64,000 nt of DNA from an uncultured Bacteroides sp. (GTDB lineage Bacteria > Bacteroidota > Bacteroidia > Bacteroidales > Bacteroidaceae): positions 124,001 through 188,000 of the forward strand of contig NZ_OY787464.1 of the NCBI RefSeq assembly GCF_963678845.1, written 5' to 3'. Shown here one piece after another: positions 52,096-60,270 of the stretch. Numbering within the stretch: the first letter of the stretch is position 1; the number at the start of each line of letters is the position of its first letter. The notes beneath the pieces are model-generated. The model did no database searches. It was not told the DNA's origin and saw only the letters and a list, made by a program, of their open reading frames with translations. Position numbers and translations under genes: made by a program.

Positions 52096-53007
52096 TTATA
52101 CTTCCAAAGCTCCAATTATATCTTTTACGGAGGAGTAACCATTTCTTTCTAAGTAATTATTTATACCATCTATTACCTTTACAGTAACAGCAGGATCAAT
52201 AAAGTTTGCCGTTCCAATTTGCACCGCAGATGCACCGGCAAGCATAAATTCTACAGCATCTTTCCAGTCCATAATACCACCCAGGCCAATTACAGGAATA
52301 TTTACAGCTTTAGCAACTTGCCATACCATACGCAAAGCAATTGGTTTAACTGCAGGTCCGCTCAAACCGCCTGTAACTGTTGACAATAGTGGACAACGTT
52401 TTTCTGCATCAATTGCCATTCCTAAAAGCGTATTTATCAAAGAAACACTATCTGCACCAGATGCTTCAGCCGCACGGGCAATCTCAGTAATATCTGTAAC
52501 ATTAGGCGACAATTTTACGATAAGTGTCTTTTTGTAAACAGAACGAACAGCGCTTATTACATCACATGCTCCATTTGCCGATACCCCAAAAGCCATACCA
52601 CCTTGTTTTACATTAGGGCAGGATATATTTAGTTCTATAGCAGGAATATTTACAAGTTCGTTAATGATTTCTGCTGTTTTAACGTAATCTTCTATTGCTG
52701 ATCCTGAAACATTGACTATTATGTTGCTATCTACGTCTTTAATCCTTGGATAAATGTGCTCAACGAAGTAATTTACACCCTTATTCTGCAGTCCTACAGC
52801 GTTTAACATACCAGAAGGAGTCTCTGCCATACGTGGATATGGGTTCCCTTCACGTTTGTGAAGAGTTGTACCTTTTACAATTATACCACCTATTCGCGCA
52901 ATATCTATAAAATCTTCGAACTCTTCTCCGTATCCAAATGTACCCGATGCTGACATTACCGGATTTTTCATTTTTAGTTCACCAATATTTACACTTAAAT
53001 CTGCCAT
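52096..53007 (-). CDS. pyrD: Dihydroorotate dehydrogenase B, catalytic subunit
   Basis: The FMN-dependent class 1B catalytic subunit in pyrimidine synthesis. The 303-residue barrel has NPVMSASGTFGYGEEF, IIVKGTTLHKREGNPYPRMA, the LNISCPNVKQGG segment containing the catalytic Cys, LIVKLSPNVTDI and VIGLGGIMDWKDAVEFMLAG. The start is the Met of MADLSVNIG at 53007; the longer frame would run into pyrK. It overlaps the 3' end of pyrK by 13 bp, so the two subunits are translationally coupled. Confidence 0.96.
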   Translation of the reverse strand: MADLSVNIGELKMKNPVMSASGTFGYGEEFEDFIDIARIGGIIVKGTTLHKREGNPYPRMAETPSGMLNAVGLQNKGVNYFVEHIYPRIKDVDSNIIVNVSGSAIEDYVKTAEIINELVNIPAIELNISCPNVKQGGMAFGVSANGACDVISAVRSVYKKTLIVKLSPNVTDITEIARAAEASGADSVSLINTLLGMAIDAEKRCPLLSTVTGGLSGPAVKPIALRMVWQVAKAVNIPVIGLGGIMDWKDAVEFMLAGASAVQIGTANFIDPAVTVKVIDGINNYLERNGYSSVKDIIGALEV

Positions 53008-53774
53008 AACAACTTCTTTATATTTAAAACAGGTCCCTCTGTACACACACAGATATGTCCTTCATCTACAGTATTTTCTACACAGCATAAGCAAGCGCCT
53101 ACACCACATGCCATTTTATTCTCCAGAGAGACTTCACATTCAATATTATTTGCTTTGGCATATTTGGCCACAGCCATCATCATAGGCTTAGGTCCACAAG
53201 TATAAATACGATCAAATTGTTGATTATTCAATACGGGATGTTGGGTAACAAATCCTTTTTCTCCGGCGCTACCATCTTCAGTAGTAGTATATACATCTCC
53301 AAACTTAGCAAAGTCCTCTAATTGCAGCAAATCGTTTGCAGAGCGGGCGCCTAGTAAGAAGGTTGGTTTACAGCCTTTTGCCTGTAATTTCTCTCCTAAA
53401 TACAGCAGAGGGGCAGTTCCTACGCCTCCTCCTATGAGTAGAAGCTTATTTGAGGGCTCCTGTGGAATGGTAAAGCCATTTCCAAGTGGCATTACAGCAT
53501 TTACTATATCTCCTTCAGTAACTCTAGCTAAAGTGCGTGTACCGTCTCCAATCAACTGTACAAGAAACCAAACTTCATTGTTTACTCTATCTACATAATT
53601 AATTGAAATTGGGCGACGAAGAAAGGTGGTAGGCGATCCGTCCACTCTTATTTCTGCAAATTGCCCGGGAATCATTTCAGGCAATATTTCCTGAGAGGTC
53701 ATCTTGATCAACACATAGTTAGCGTGTAACTGAATGTTGGCAGTAACCGTTAAATCTAAAATAAATTTTTTCAT
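52995..53774 (-). CDS. pyrK: Dihydroorotate dehydrogenase B, electron transfer subunit
   Basis: The FAD/[2Fe-2S] partner that passes electrons from PyrD to NAD. The 259 residues include the FAD-binding PTTFLRRPISINYVD, the NAD-binding LLIGGGVGTAPLLYLGEKL, CGPKPMMMAVA and the cluster cysteines in MACGVGACLCCVEN, followed by HICVCTEGPVLN. The ATG at 53774 is chosen because a TATCTTTG box lies on the minus strand at 53802-53809, inside the longer frame. Heads a pyrK-pyrD operon. Confidence 0.95.
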   Translation of the reverse strand: MKKFILDLTVTANIQLHANYVLIKMTSQEILPEMIPGQFAEIRVDGSPTTFLRRPISINYVDRVNNEVWFLVQLIGDGTRTLARVTEGDIVNAVMPLGNGFTIPQEPSNKLLLIGGGVGTAPLLYLGEKLQAKGCKPTFLLGARSANDLLQLEDFAKFGDVYTTTEDGSAGEKGFVTQHPVLNNQQFDRIYTCGPKPMMMAVAKYAKANNIECEVSLENKMACGVGACLCCVENTVDEGHICVCTEGPVLNIKKLLWQI

Positions 53775-53801
53775 GAATAGGACTAATTCTCGTTCAGGCG
53801 A

Positions 53802-53809
53802 CAAAGATA
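53802..53809 (-). promoter_or_regulatory. -7 box of pyrK-pyrD
   Basis: Reads TATCTTTG on the minus strand, 27 bp before the ATG at 53774. Confidence 0.55.
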
Positions 53810-53853
53810 CGCCATTTTGTCCAATTTATGCTTTACCTGTCTTCATTATATTT

Positions 53854-54309
53854 TTAGAAAGGCAATTTTTCACCTTTGAAGATCTCAAATGTATTATCAT
53901 CGAAGAAAATTCTTATTTCAGTGATTTTTCTTGGAGGTCTTTCTATGTATCTAACTTCCTCTTTAACAGCTTCTTTAGGGGTTGTTTCAGGAGCTTTTAA
54001 TGCAATTTCCTTGCGATATTCTGTTTCAACCGTAGGAATAGGCGTATTTTCTGCATTCTCATCAAATAAAGTGCCCTGAAAATCATTGGATGTTTTTTCC
54101 TGGTTTATCATATTGCCATTTCCATAAAGCAGCCAATCCAAATTTACGTATTTATATCGTTGATGAATTTTCATAACTACATCAAGGCTCGGGTTATTTC
54201 TGCCGCGCAAAATATGGGTTAATGTAGAACGCTGAATTTCGATGCTTTCAGCAAATGAAGAAGGAGTTAAATGTTCTCTTCTCATTATAGCTTCAATTCT
54301 ATCTTTCAT
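53854..54309 (-). CDS. XRE-type helix-turn-helix regulator
   Basis: A 151-residue protein. The N-terminal 65 residues form a Cro/CI-type helix-turn-helix (REHLTPSSFAESIEIQRSTL, then THILRGRNNPSLDVVMKIHQ, then YKYVNLDWLLYGNGNM). A variable middle and a basic, IRIFFDDNTFEIFKGEKLPF-type C-terminus follow. The NLDWLLYGNG motif is common in Bacteroides chromosomal XRE regulators. The gene has no phage neighbours. Its upstream region (54310-55170) is long and carries six ACAAATGT motifs, a candidate operator array for this protein; that link is inferred. Confidence 0.85.
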   Translation of the reverse strand: MKDRIEAIMRREHLTPSSFAESIEIQRSTLTHILRGRNNPSLDVVMKIHQRYKYVNLDWLLYGNGNMINQEKTSNDFQGTLFDENAENTPIPTVETEYRKEIALKAPETTPKEAVKEEVRYIERPPRKITEIRIFFDDNTFEIFKGEKLPF

Positions 54310-55169
54310 CTCTGTAGTTTTTTAATATATAAATGTAAAAATCTAATTGTAAACAATGATTCGACAAATGTAAATAGAATAATTCACATATGCAAATAAC
54401 AAATGTTTAATTATTGAATTTACAATCAGAAACAAAGTAATACAAATGTATAATGGCAGTACTTTATAATAGATATTCATTATAATATAAGTATAAGTTT
54501 AACTTTAGATATAAATTGTAATTATATAGTTATCAGATATATACAAATAGAATTAAAAATTTATATTTTACTAATTACAAATGTTATTATGCAAAATTCT
54601 TCTGATCTATAGTTTTAATTTATTGGAAGATTGTATTTATCTGATATATTATCTTTTAAACTAGTACTTTTAAGCTATAAATAGGGCTTATAGTAAACTT
54701 ACTTATAGAAGTGTTTATTTGTGAATTTATAAGTTACAAATGTTTTCTATTAGCTATATTATACACTTGTATCGTATAGTTCACAAATATAATCTGCGGT
54801 ACATTTGTGTTTATTGTTAATAGTTACAAAAATATTCACTATTGTAAATAGGTATTGGCTATTATAAATGTATACTGCATTTAACTCGGCTATGATTAAC
54901 AATTGTATCTCTCAAAATTTAAATGCTTAAAGAATTTACCTACATTATGCAAAAAAGAGGAATATAAATGATTCTAAAGAGACTAAATATGGTATAAACT
55001 ATTATAATGCAGTGTTTTATGTGGTATTTTGAGGTAATAAATGCAATATGTTCTAGAAAAAAAATAAAAAATATTTTCATATTTTGATTTCCTAGTTATA
55101 TTATGTAATGTGAAGAAGTTGATTTGTGACCTTATTTAAATGTATTTTATAAGATAACTCTAACATAAA
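54310..55169. promoter_or_regulatory. AT-rich gene-free region with six ACAAATGT motifs
   Basis: About 860 bp with no supportable gene, upstream of the XRE regulator and downstream of holA. ACAAATGT occurs at 54364, 54399, 54442, 54587 and 54736, and in reverse as ACATTTGT at 54801. Related TTACAAA/TCACAAAT words lie near 54781 and 54825. At 54441-54450 the motif is a perfect inverted repeat (TACA-AA-TGTA). Base composition here is markedly more AT-rich than the genes around it. The likely reading is an operator array or a nucleoid-protein binding region. Confidence 0.6.
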
Positions 55170-55170
55170 A

Positions 55171-55194
55171 AAAGCCTTCATAAATGAAGGCTTT
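55171..55194 (-). terminator. holA terminator
   Basis: AAAGCCTTCAT (55171-55181) and ATGAAGGCTTT (55184-55194) are perfect complements. On the minus strand the hairpin is followed by seven T's. Confidence 0.88.
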
Positions 55195-55215
55195 ATCTGT
55201 GGAATGAAATTCTAA

Positions 55216-56235
55216 TTAATGCAAAATATTATATACTAGTTCTCGGAGTAGCTCCTCATTATCTGAAGTGTTATTTCCAACTCCTTTTGATTTAGCGTCA
55301 CAATTTCTTATCTCGCCAATTATCTGCATAACTTTTACTCCACTATATTTTCGCATTGCAATCAAATAATCTTTTGATTGCCAGGTAGTCTTTAGGCCTA
55401 ACTGCTGAGCAATTCCTTGTTCTGATTTTTCGGGTGTATAATAAGTAAGCATCAAATTGGAGAAAAAATTAAATAGTAAAGACAAGGTAACTTGGATCGG
55501 GTTTGTTTTTGGATTTTCTGCAAAATATTTTATTATTTGATTTGCCTTAAAAACATTCTTTTCTATTAATGCATTTTTCAATTCAAAGTTATTATAATCC
55601 TTGCTTATTCCTATATTCTTCTCTATTTGTTCCGGGGTTACGCGCTTTTGTTCAGAAGGTAGTGTGATAACTAATTTCTCAAGCTCACCGGTAAGACGGC
55701 TTAAATCTGCTCCTACAAAGTCTGCAATCATTGCTGAAGACTTTTGTTCTATATCAATTCCTTTTCTTTTTAGGTACGAAGTGATAAACCCTGGGAGCAT
55801 TGTATCCTTTATTTTTTTTGATTCAAAAAGTACTCCTTTCTTTTCAATTTCTGCAGCCAGCTTTTTACGCCTATCCAGTACGCCATGTTTATGACAAATA
55901 ACCAGAATAGTGGAATTTAATGGTTTTTGAAGATAAAATGAGAGCTCATCTAAATTCTTAATATTTTGAGCTTCTTTTACTACAACAACCTGATATTCAG
56001 ACATCATTGGATACCTCTTTGCAGCATTTATTATTGTTGCTACATCTACATCAGCACCGTATACAACAGTAAGATTGAATTCTTTTTCAATCTCGGTAAG
56101 AACGTTTTGAGTGATATAATCAGAGATTAAATCAATATAGTAAGGTTCTTCTCCCATTAAATAATAGAGAGGCTTGTATTCCTTTGCTTTTATATCCTTA
56201 ATGATATCTTCGTATGTAAATTCTTTTTTTGCCAT
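55216..56235 (-). CDS. holA: DNA polymerase III subunit delta
   Basis: The clamp-loader delta subunit, which opens the sliding clamp. The 339 residues contain the family opening (FTYEDIIKDIKAKEYKPLYY, LMGEEPYYIDLISDYI), MMSEYQVVVVKEAQNIKNLD, SFYLQKPLNSTILVICHKHG, and the C-terminal collar domain. The P-loop region is degenerate, as expected for delta, which does not hydrolyse ATP. It follows amn by 13 bp on the same strand and ends at a terminator, so amn-holA is one transcript. Confidence 0.94.
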   Translation of the reverse strand: MAKKEFTYEDIIKDIKAKEYKPLYYLMGEEPYYIDLISDYITQNVLTEIEKEFNLTVVYGADVDVATIINAAKRYPMMSEYQVVVVKEAQNIKNLDELSFYLQKPLNSTILVICHKHGVLDRRKKLAAEIEKKGVLFESKKIKDTMLPGFITSYLKRKGIDIEQKSSAMIADFVGADLSRLTGELEKLVITLPSEQKRVTPEQIEKNIGISKDYNNFELKNALIEKNVFKANQIIKYFAENPKTNPIQVTLSLLFNFFSNLMLTYYTPEKSEQGIAQQLGLKTTWQSKDYLIAMRKYSGVKVMQIIGEIRNCDAKSKGVGNNTSDNEELLRELVYNILH

Positions 56236-56248
56236 TTATTTATGCTAG

Positions 56249-57025
56249 TTACTTATCAAATTTTAGATGCTTAACAGTCTTCTTTTGATCAATAATCATT
56301 TTCAGTGAAGCAATTCCTATTTCTACATGTTCGTGTACATAGTTTTGTGTAACCATATTATCACTTTTATCTGTTTTAATGCCCTCAGGTATCATTGGTT
56401 GGTCTGAAACTAAGAGTAATGCTCCAGTTGGAATGTGGTTGGCAAATCCTGTTGTAAATAGAGTTGCAGTTTCCATATCAACTGCCATAGCACGGGTTTG
56501 TAACAGGTACTCTTTAAATTTTTCGTCGTGTTCCCAAATTCTTCTATTCGTTGTATATACGGTTCCAGTCCAATAGTCTCTGGCATAATCGCGGATAGAA
56601 GAAGATACTGCACGTTGCAACATAAATGCCGGCAAAGCAGGTACTTCAGGAGGGAAATAGTCATTGGAAGTTCCTTCACCTCTGATAGCAGCAATTGGAA
56701 GAATGAGATCTCCTATTTGGTTTTTCTTATCTATACCTCCACATTTTCCAAGGAACAAGCATGCTTTAGGGTGTATAGCTCCAAGTAAATCCATGATAAT
56801 TGCTGCATTGGGGCTTCCCATTCCAAAGTTAATAATAGTAATTCCTTCCGCAGTTGCAGAAGTCATATTTGCATCTCTGCCTAAAACAGGAACATTAAAT
56901 TGTTCAGCAAATATTTCTACATATTTATTGAAGTTTGTCAACAGAATGTATTCTCCGAAATCTTTTAATGATCGTTTTGTGTAACGAGGAAGCCAATTTT
57001 CCACTATTTCTTGCTTAGTTTTCAT
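56249..57025 (-). CDS. amn: AMP nucleosidase, short Bacteroidetes form
   Basis: Hydrolyses AMP to adenine and ribose 5-phosphate. At 258 residues it lacks the N-terminal domain of the E. coli enzyme and keeps only the nucleosidase fold: TIINFGMGSPNAAIIMDLL, ACLFLGKCGGIDKKNQIGDL, IRGEGTSNDYFPPEVPALPA and the substrate-binding AVDMETATLFTTGFANHIP, with GALLLVSDQPMIPEG. This short form is normal in Bacteroides. First gene of a two-gene operon with holA and divergent from the HsdR-N gene. Confidence 0.92.
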   Translation of the reverse strand: MKTKQEIVENWLPRYTKRSLKDFGEYILLTNFNKYVEIFAEQFNVPVLGRDANMTSATAEGITIINFGMGSPNAAIIMDLLGAIHPKACLFLGKCGGIDKKNQIGDLILPIAAIRGEGTSNDYFPPEVPALPAFMLQRAVSSSIRDYARDYWTGTVYTTNRRIWEHDEKFKEYLLQTRAMAVDMETATLFTTGFANHIPTGALLLVSDQPMIPEGIKTDKSDNMVTQNYVHEHVEIGIASLKMIIDQKKTVKHLKFDK

Positions 57026-57090
57026 AATTATCTGCTAAATTTGTGTTTATTATCGGGTATATTCATTTTTTTAAACTACAAATTTAATAA

Positions 57091-57540
57091 ATGTTATTGT
57101 TAAACCTACCAAAATACGAAACTAAAATAGCGGAACGTAATGGTAAAAAAGTAATTTTCGATGTAATAAGGAGACGATATGTTGCTCTTACTCCAGAGGA
57201 ATGGGTACGGCAGCACTTTATTCACTTTCTAATTACTTATAAAGGCTATCCATCGTCATTAATGGCAAATGAAGTTTTACTAAATCTAAACGGAACTAAA
57301 AAACGTTGTGATACAGTACTTTATAATCGTAATCTTTCAGCTAAGATGATTCTTGAGTATAAAGCTCCACAGATAGAAATTACACAAGCTGTTTTTAATC
57401 AGATTACAAATTATAATTTCGTGTTAAAAGTAGACTATTTGATTGTGAGCAATGGAATTAACCATTACTGTTGTAAGATGGATTACGTTAATCAGACTTA
57501 TACTTTTTTAGAAGACATCCCTGATTATAATCTTCTTTAA
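57091..57540 (+). CDS. Stand-alone HsdR N-terminal (PD-(D/E)XK) domain protein
   Basis: A 149-residue protein that corresponds to the nuclease domain found at the N-terminus of type I restriction subunit HsdR. The catalytic pattern is intact: MANEVLLNLN, the Asp of KRCDTVLYNR, ExK in MILEYKAPQI, and the QxxxY motif (QITNYN). No HsdM, HsdS or helicase domain is nearby, so it is not a restriction system. The gene beside amn-holA is a conserved Bacteroidetes arrangement. The function is unknown; a repair or maintenance nuclease is possible. Confidence 0.88.
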   Translation: MLLLNLPKYETKIAERNGKKVIFDVIRRRYVALTPEEWVRQHFIHFLITYKGYPSSLMANEVLLNLNGTKKRCDTVLYNRNLSAKMILEYKAPQIEITQAVFNQITNYNFVLKVDYLIVSNGINHYCCKMDYVNQTYTFLEDIPDYNLL

Positions 57541-57705
57541 ACCATAAACATCTCTGTTTGCATGCATTGAAGATATATGCAAAATCTAAGGTCTTCTTGT
57601 AACAAACAAATGCTTCGTTATACCGGATCAGCATATTTTGGGAGGATAATGTTATTGGTTCTATTTTTGCCCTTCGGTATCTTCCTATTACTCATATAAA
57701 ATCAA

Positions 57706-57735
57706 AAAAGAGAGAACTTATGAATTCTCTCTTTT
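57706..57735. terminator. Bidirectional terminator between converging genes
   Basis: AAAAGAGAGAA (57706-57716) pairs perfectly with TTCTCTCTTTT (57725-57735). It separates the HsdR-N gene and the zinc-ribbon gene. The rest of 57541-57792 holds nothing identifiable. Confidence 0.8.
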
Positions 57736-57792
57736 GATGATTATTTTGTTGAAGAATATCTACTTCTACTTATGTAACAACTAGATATGTTG

Positions 57793-58575
57793 TTATTTTG
57801 CTGAAGGGTGTTCTATTTCAATTCCAGCCAATTCAGGGTCGATAATTACTCTACCACAGTATTCACATACAATAATTTTTTTGCGCATACGGATGTCTAA
57901 TTGTCTCTGAGGTGGAATCTTATTAAAACAACCACCACAAGCATCACGTTGTACATAAACGATGCCCAAACCATTACGAGAGTTTTTACGGATACGTTTA
58001 AATGCTTGTAACAAACGAGGCTCAATTGTTGTTTCAAGGACCTTAGCTTTTTCTCTTAGCTTTTCTTCTTCTTGCTTTGTTTCAGAAACAATCTCATCGA
58101 GTTCACTCTTCTTAACAGCTAAGTCTTTTTGTCTTTCTTCTAAAGCTTCATTGCTACTTAAAACTTCTTCGCTTCTAGATTTTTCCTCTACAATAAATTC
58201 TTTTATTCTCTTATCACAAAGCTCGATTTCCAAAGTCTGGAACTCAATCTCTTTAGATAGAAAATCGAACTCACGGTTATTGCGTACATTTTCTTGTTGA
58301 GCTTTGTATTTTTCAACAGACGCTTTTGATGATTCAATTTCAATTTTCTTTGCAGCAATTGAAGATTTTAGCTCACTGATTTCAGCTTTGATCTTTTCAA
58401 TACGAGTATTCAAACCGGCAACTTCATCTTCAAGATCCTGCACTTCAAGAGGAAGTTCACCTCTCAGCGTTTTAATCTTATCAATCTCTGAAAGCATTGT
58501 TTGCAGTTGATACAACGCTTTAAGCTTTTGCTCTACCGTTAATTCTTTCGATTCGTTTTTTGCTTCTTTAGCCAT
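57793..58575 (-). CDS. C4-type zinc-ribbon coiled-coil protein
   Basis: A 260-residue protein of the CT398/C4 zinc-ribbon family. A long antiparallel coiled coil (about 10-190, with LRGELPLEVQDLEDEVAGLN and SEEVLSSNEALEERQKDLAV) is followed by a zinc ribbon with CGGCFNKIPPQRQLDIRM and CEYCGRVIIDPEL. Family structures suggest protein or nucleic-acid binding; members may act in flagellar, secretion or RNA contexts, but no function is proven. It follows the Nif3-like gene by 4 bp, so the two are co-transcribed. Confidence 0.9.
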   Translation of the reverse strand: MAKEAKNESKELTVEQKLKALYQLQTMLSEIDKIKTLRGELPLEVQDLEDEVAGLNTRIEKIKAEISELKSSIAAKKIEIESSKASVEKYKAQQENVRNNREFDFLSKEIEFQTLEIELCDKRIKEFIVEEKSRSEEVLSSNEALEERQKDLAVKKSELDEIVSETKQEEEKLREKAKVLETTIEPRLLQAFKRIRKNSRNGLGIVYVQRDACGGCFNKIPPQRQLDIRMRKKIIVCEYCGRVIIDPELAGIEIEHPSAK

Positions 58576-58579
58576 ATTA

Positions 58580-59674
58580 TTATAAATATTTTATGGGATT
58601 GGTATTTATTTTACTAAGTTGGATTGCAAAATTAGGAAATAAACCCTTTAATAATGAATAGAAAATCTCTTTTGTATATTGTTCGCTTTCGTAATGACCA
58701 ATCTCTGTCATTAGAATATCGTTTTCGTGACCAAAATAATCGTGATATCGAATTTCTCCTGTGATAAATGCATCTGCATTATAATTAATAGCATCGGAAA
58801 GAAGGAATGCTCCTGCCCCTCCACATAATGCTACTTTGCTTATTAGTCTGCCTGTCAGTTTATTATGTTTAATGCAGCCAGCTTCAAATGTTTTCTTAAT
58901 CCTTTTCAGAAAATCTAATTCAGTTTCAGGGCTTTCTAATTCACCTATAACACCGGCTCCGGCTTGTGCCCAGGAATTTTTTAACGGATAAAAATCAAAT
59001 GCAGGCTCTTCATAAGGGTGTGCAGCTATTAATGCTCTCATAACTGCACTTTTTTTATAAAAAGGAAGAATTGTCTCAATACGAATTTCCTTTTCTTTAT
59101 GTAATTCACCTATTTCCCCACAAAAAGGGTGTGTCTCTTCCTGAGCGCGGAAAGTCCCCTCTCCTTCCAGATTATAACTACATGAATCATAGTTTCCTAT
59201 GTTGCCACAGCCAGCATTAAATAATGCAAAGCGTACTTTTTCAACATGTTCAACGGGAACAAAAGTTACTAATTTAAGCAGTGAATCTTCTTTGCATGAA
59301 AGAATACGTACATTCTTTAATCCTATTTTTTCTGCTATTTTGAAATTTACTCCTCCTGACGCATTATCCAGATTTGTATGTGCAGAATAAATTACGATAT
59401 CATTTTTAATAGCTTTCAGAATACAGCACTCTACATAATCTTTTCCTGTGATGGACTTATATCCTTTAAAAATGAGTGGATGGTGGGATATAACAAGATT
59501 GTATCCCAACGAAATTGCTTCATCTATAACTGATTCAGTAACGTCAAGACACAACAAAGCCCCTGTTGTTTCCGCTTCTGTCAGCCCAATTTGTAATCCG
59601 GCATTATCAAAACCGTCTTGCAAAGGCAGAGGCGCGAACCTTTCAAGGGCGCTTACTATTTCCTTTATCTTCAT
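58580..59674 (-). CDS. Nif3-like dinuclear metal-centre protein
   Basis: A 364-residue Nif3/YbgI family protein with the metal ligands in NLVISHHPLIFKG (His pair), IYSAHTNLDNASGGVN (His and Asp) and the C-terminal GEIRYHDYFGHEN and GHYESEQY. A PII-like insertion domain (about 130-230) is present, as in the longer hexameric members. Some act as GTP cyclohydrolase-like or nucleotide hydrolases; the exact role is unclear. ATG 59674 is chosen because a minus-strand TATATTTGC box lies at 59696-59704, inside the longer frame. Confidence 0.9.
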   Translation of the reverse strand: MKIKEIVSALERFAPLPLQDGFDNAGLQIGLTEAETTGALLCLDVTESVIDEAISLGYNLVISHHPLIFKGYKSITGKDYVECCILKAIKNDIVIYSAHTNLDNASGGVNFKIAEKIGLKNVRILSCKEDSLLKLVTFVPVEHVEKVRFALFNAGCGNIGNYDSCSYNLEGEGTFRAQEETHPFCGEIGELHKEKEIRIETILPFYKKSAVMRALIAAHPYEEPAFDFYPLKNSWAQAGAGVIGELESPETELDFLKRIKKTFEAGCIKHNKLTGRLISKVALCGGAGAFLLSDAINYNADAFITGEIRYHDYFGHENDILMTEIGHYESEQYTKEIFYSLLKGLFPNFAIQLSKINTNPIKYL

Positions 59675-59695
59675 TAAATGTGAGAAAATCTGGCT

Positions 59696-59704
59696 GCAAA
59701 TATA
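59696..59704 (-). promoter_or_regulatory. -7 box of the Nif3-like / zinc-ribbon operon
   Basis: Reads TATATTTGC on the minus strand, an exact TAnnTTTG match, 21 bp before the ATG at 59674. Confidence 0.6.
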
Positions 59705-59749
59705 CGCTAAAATTGCGATTATACAACCATATTTCTTGTTTTTTATCAA

Positions 59750-60208
59750 TTCTTATTCTCTTTGAGTCTTATATTTAATGATGCAAGTGTTATTGACCGC
59801 AATTAAAGATAGAGTGCTTGTTTTATTATAAGCGATTAGATTTATTTGCTCATCCATAACGATGGAAATCTCGGAATAGCTTATATCTGTATATTTTATG
59901 GTGTGTGACAAACTTTGTAGAAAAGATCTTTTATATGTCTTGGTTTAAAATTTAGCACCCCTACTACCAAAGGGTTTCAGAGTTACTCACCTTGTTACCC
60001 CCTCAAAAACAACCCGATACTTTTCTCTTTTTTGAAGAGATTGATTCTAATTATATAAGTACTGAATAATATATTGATAATAAGTGTAATAGTAGATATA
60101 TCAGAGATAAAATTGTTATAACTCAAATGAAATAAGAATTCTAAAAGTCTTAATATTTTATTTCTTACTAAGGCTAAAACGGTATTTGTTAGTGATGGCA
60201 ATACATAA
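59750..60208. other. Gene-free stretch
   Basis: About 460 bp upstream of the Nif3-like gene and downstream of uxaB. No frame with recognisable content, no repeat and no RNA gene was seen. Confidence 0.5.
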
Positions 60209-60250
60209 AAAAGCGACTTACAACTGCTAAGTGCAGAGTAAGTCGCCTTT
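60209..60250 (-). terminator. uxaB terminator
   Basis: GCGACTTAC (60213-60221) pairs with GTAAGTCGC (60238-60246) around a 16-base loop that can itself pair in part. On the minus strand it is followed by a T-run. Confidence 0.75.
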
Positions 60251-60270
60251 ATGATTATAGTAGGATTTTA

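Noticed and set aside
54310..55169. Chromosome replication origin with iterons
   Set aside because: No dnaA, DnaA boxes or clear strand-skew switch could be seen; the repeated ACAAATGT word is better explained as a regulator site.
57091..57540. Type I restriction-modification system
   Set aside because: Only an HsdR-like nuclease domain is present; no HsdM, HsdS or helicase genes are near.
59995..60201. 68-codon minus-strand frame in the gene-free stretch before uxaB's terminator
   Set aside because: Composition is AT-driven (Leu, Ile, Phe, Asn), there is no domain, promoter or conserved neighbour to support it.
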